A stretch of DNA of 64,000 bases from Marinobacter bohaiensis. Its GTDB lineage: Bacteria; Pseudomonadota; Gammaproteobacteria; Pseudomonadales; Oleiphilaceae. The position numbers and the translations under genes were made by a program. The stretch is taken from contig NZ_QGEH01000001.1 in the NCBI RefSeq assembly GCF_003258515.1, forward strand, positions 2,604,001 through 2,668,000, read 5' to 3'. The notes beneath the pieces are model-generated. The model had not been told where the DNA came from and made no database searches. It saw nothing but the letters and a program-made list of their open reading frames with translations. Position 1 is the stretch's first letter. Each line of letters opens with the position of its first letter. This document shows, in pieces, positions 62,051 through 64,000 of this stretch.

Positions 62051-64000
62051 ATGCGTCTTTTTATTGCCGAAAAACCCAGCCTCGGACGGGCCATTGCCAG
62101 CGCCCTGCCCGGCGAAATCCAGAGAGGCCGCGGCTGGCTCCGCTGCGGCGAACGCGACGTGGTGACCTGGTGTATCGGCCATCTTCTGGAGCCGGCAGAG
62201 CCCGGCCACTACGATCCACGCTGGCTCAAGTGGCGCCTGCATGAGTTGCCGATTTTCCCGGAACATTGGGAACTCGCGCCCAAGAACAGCGTGCGCGACC
62301 AGCTCAGGATCGTCGAAGGCATGCTGGCCAAGGCCGACACCGTGATCCACGCTGGCGATCCGGACCGCGAGGGCCAGTTGCTGGTGGACGAAGTCCTGCG
62401 ATACTGCCGCTATGGCCGACCGGTCGAACGCCTGCTGATCCAGGACCTGACGCCGGCGGCGGTGTCCCGGGCGCTCAACCAGATGCGCGACAACCGCGAT
62501 TTTCGGCGTCTGTCCCATTCCGCCCTGGCCCGCCAGCGCGCCGACTGGCTCTACGGCATCAACCTGACCCGCGCCTACACCCTGCGTTACCAGCAGCAGG
62601 GTCAGCAAGGGGTCTATTCCGTCGGCCGCGTCCAGACCCCGGTTCTGGGGCTGGTGGTGGAGCGGGACCAGACCATCGCCGATTTCGAACCGAAGCCATT
62701 CTTCACCCTGACCATCAACTGCGACACCCCGTCGGAGACACCGCAGTCGTTCGAGGCACGCTGGCGCCCGGACGAACGTTTCCGCTCGGCCATGGATGAG
62801 GAAGACCGCGTCCTCGATCGCAAGGTCGTCGAATCGGTTGCCGAGGCCGTCCAGGATCAGAGCGGCACTATCACAGACGCCCGCTTCCGCGAACGCCAGG
62901 AAGCCCCGCCATTGCCACTGTCGCTATCGATACTTCAGATCGAAGCCGGCCGACTGTTCGGCATGAACGCCAAGGCGGTACTGGACTCGGCCCAGAACCT
63001 GTACGAGAAACATCAACTGATCACCTATCCACGTTCCGACTGCCGCTACCTGCCGGAAGAGCACTTCAGTCAGCGACACGATGTGATCCGCGGGCTGTGC
63101 GGTGTCGCGCCCGGGCTGACCGAATTCGCCGACCGCGCCGAACTGAACCGCCATTCACGGGCGTGGGACGACGAAAAGGTGGACGCCCACCACGCCATCA
63201 TCCCCACCATGCGGCAGCGGCCGGCCGGTAACCTGAGCCGTAACGAGCGCCGCGTCTACGAGCTGGTGGCCCGCTATTACCTGATGCAGTTCTTCCCGGA
63301 GGCGATCCATCGTGAGGGTCGCCTGGATCTGACCATCGAGAGCCATGCGTTCCGCGCCACCGAAACCGGCGTTGTGGCACCAGGCTGGAAAGAACTGGAA
63401 CTGCGCAAGAAGGAAGCGTCGGAAAAACCGTCCAGGGCCCTGCCCCGCCTGGATAAGGGCAACGAAGTGCAGTGCCGGTCGTCCGAGATAAAAGACAGGA
63501 TGACCCAGCCGCCGTCGCACTTCACCGACGCGACACTGTTGTCGGCGATGACCAACATCGCCCGTTTCGTTGCCGACAGCGAGCTGCGCAAGACCCTGCG
63601 CGACACCGACGGACTGGGCACCGAGGCCACCCGCGCCAGCATCATCGAGACCCTGTTCAAGCGCGAGTACCTGTATCGTGAAGGGCGCTATATCAAGGCC
63701 ACTGACAAGGGACTGGACCTAATCGCCGCCCTGCCATCGGCGGTGGCCAAACCGGACATGACCGCCGTCTGGGAGGCCACGCTGGAGCGGATCCGTCAGG
63801 GCGAAGGCGATCCGCGCGCCTTCCTCGGCTCCCTCGAGGACCAGATCCGCGAATTGCTGGCCCCGTTGCGTGACGGCACTACAATGGGGGGTACAACGCA
63901 TTGGGCGCCCGAGCAGACCGGCGTCCACTGCCCCCAGTGCCGCTCGCCCATGCGCGAGCGGGAAGGCAAGTTCGGGCGCTTCTGGGCCTGTTCACGCTAT
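62051..64000 (+). CDS. topB: DNA topoisomerase III, 3' end outside window
   Basis: Type IA topoisomerase of at least 650 residues, still open at the right edge. The toprim domain starts MRLFIAEKPS (E7) and has D103-x-D105-x-E107 in GDPDREG; the active-site tyrosine is Y326 in LITYPRSDCRY. Both positions match E. coli TopB closely. Near the edge a CPQC zinc-ribbon begins (CPQCRSPMREREGKFGRFWAC), showing a topoisomerase zinc finger at the C-terminus, which E. coli TopB lacks. It relaxes and decatenates DNA. Confidence 0.94.
   Translation, partial: MRLFIAEKPSLGRAIASALPGEIQRGRGWLRCGERDVVTWCIGHLLEPAEPGHYDPRWLKWRLHELPIFPEHWELAPKNSVRDQLRIVEGMLAKADTVIHAGDPDREGQLLVDEVLRYCRYGRPVERLLIQDLTPAAVSRALNQMRDNRDFRRLSHSALARQRADWLYGINLTRAYTLRYQQQGQQGVYSVGRVQTPVLGLVVERDQTIADFEPKPFFTLTINCDTPSETPQSFEARWRPDERFRSAMDEEDRVLDRKVVESVAEAVQDQSGTITDARFRERQEAPPLPLSLSILQIEAGRLFGMNAKAVLDSAQNLYEKHQLITYPRSDCRYLPEEHFSQRHDVIRGLCGVAPGLTEFADRAELNRHSRAWDDEKVDAHHAIIPTMRQRPAGNLSRNERRVYELVARYYLMQFFPEAIHREGRLDLTIESHAFRATETGVVAPGWKELELRKKEASEKPSRALPRLDKGNEVQCRSSEIKDRMTQPPSHFTDATLLSAMTNIARFVADSELRKTLRDTDGLGTEATRASIIETLFKREYLYREGRYIKATDKGLDLIAALPSAVAKPDMTAVWEATLERIRQGEGDPRAFLGSLEDQIRELLAPLRDGTTMGGTTHWAPEQTGVHCPQCRSPMREREGKFGRFWACSRY

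Overview
This window comes from a high-GC gammaproteobacterium that is most likely a Marinobacter or a close marine relative. Three things point there. The order argG-motY-pyrC-rnt and the block mtnA-mtaD-ubiG-mupP-yciK are shared with Pseudomonas-type genomes. The 661-residue two-domain fatty acyl-CoA reductase is the wax-ester enzyme type known from Marinobacter. The flagellar genes belong to the polar sigma54/sigma28 type with MotY. The species cannot be named from sequence alone.

Layout. 1-11755 is a maltose/maltodextrin block: the 3' end of malT, a GH13 alpha-glucosidase and malK on the plus strand, a gene-free interval with REP-like palindromes, malEFG on the minus strand, then a MalS-type lipoprotein amylase and an aldo/keto reductase. 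11882-20713 holds a class I fumarase, an enoyl-CoA hydratase-like protein, and two large lipoproteins facing each other (a Pla-1/cef-type lipase and an Ntn-hydrolase acylase). 20995-25232 is argG, motY, pyrC, rnt. 25323-27308 is the fatty acyl-CoA reductase, followed by a small helical protein and an M16 protease. 31017-37340 is methionine salvage (mtnA, mtaD), ubiG, mupP, yciK, a glutaredoxin-like gene, yaaA and a DUF2788 protein. 37376-38890 is a TetR/EamA exporter pair with two clear operators. 38942-42848 has an OsmC-YcaO fusion and a Sco/PCuAC copper-delivery cluster. 43196-49480 has rdgC, a REP-associated transposase between two 90-nt repeats, a Pat-type acetyltransferase divergent from an HDAC-family deacetylase, and a periplasmic binding protein. 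49544-58463 is flagellar: fliS, fliD, flaG and two flagellins with different sigma-factor promoters, plus a TPR/methyltransferase-like protein with its own sigma54 site. 58496-64000 has two glycosyltransferase-like genes, tRNA-Arg(CCU), an unknown protein, a YciO-type protein, bolA and the start of topB.

How the parts work together. MalS would cut maltodextrins outside the cytoplasm, MalEFGK2 would import them, the alpha-glucosidase would release glucose, and MalT would control the set through MalT-box-like sites seen upstream of the glucosidase and between malE and malS. In the flagellar part, promoter reading suggests one flagellin and the TPR/methyltransferase gene are sigma54 (middle) genes, while the other flagellin and fliD are sigma28 (late) genes.

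Most of the window is ordinary core genome. The parts that most deserve a second look are the sigma54-driven TPR/methyltransferase protein, the OsmC-YcaO fusion, the RAYT/REP family with a second palindrome set 40 kb away, and the acetyltransferase/deacetylase pair.
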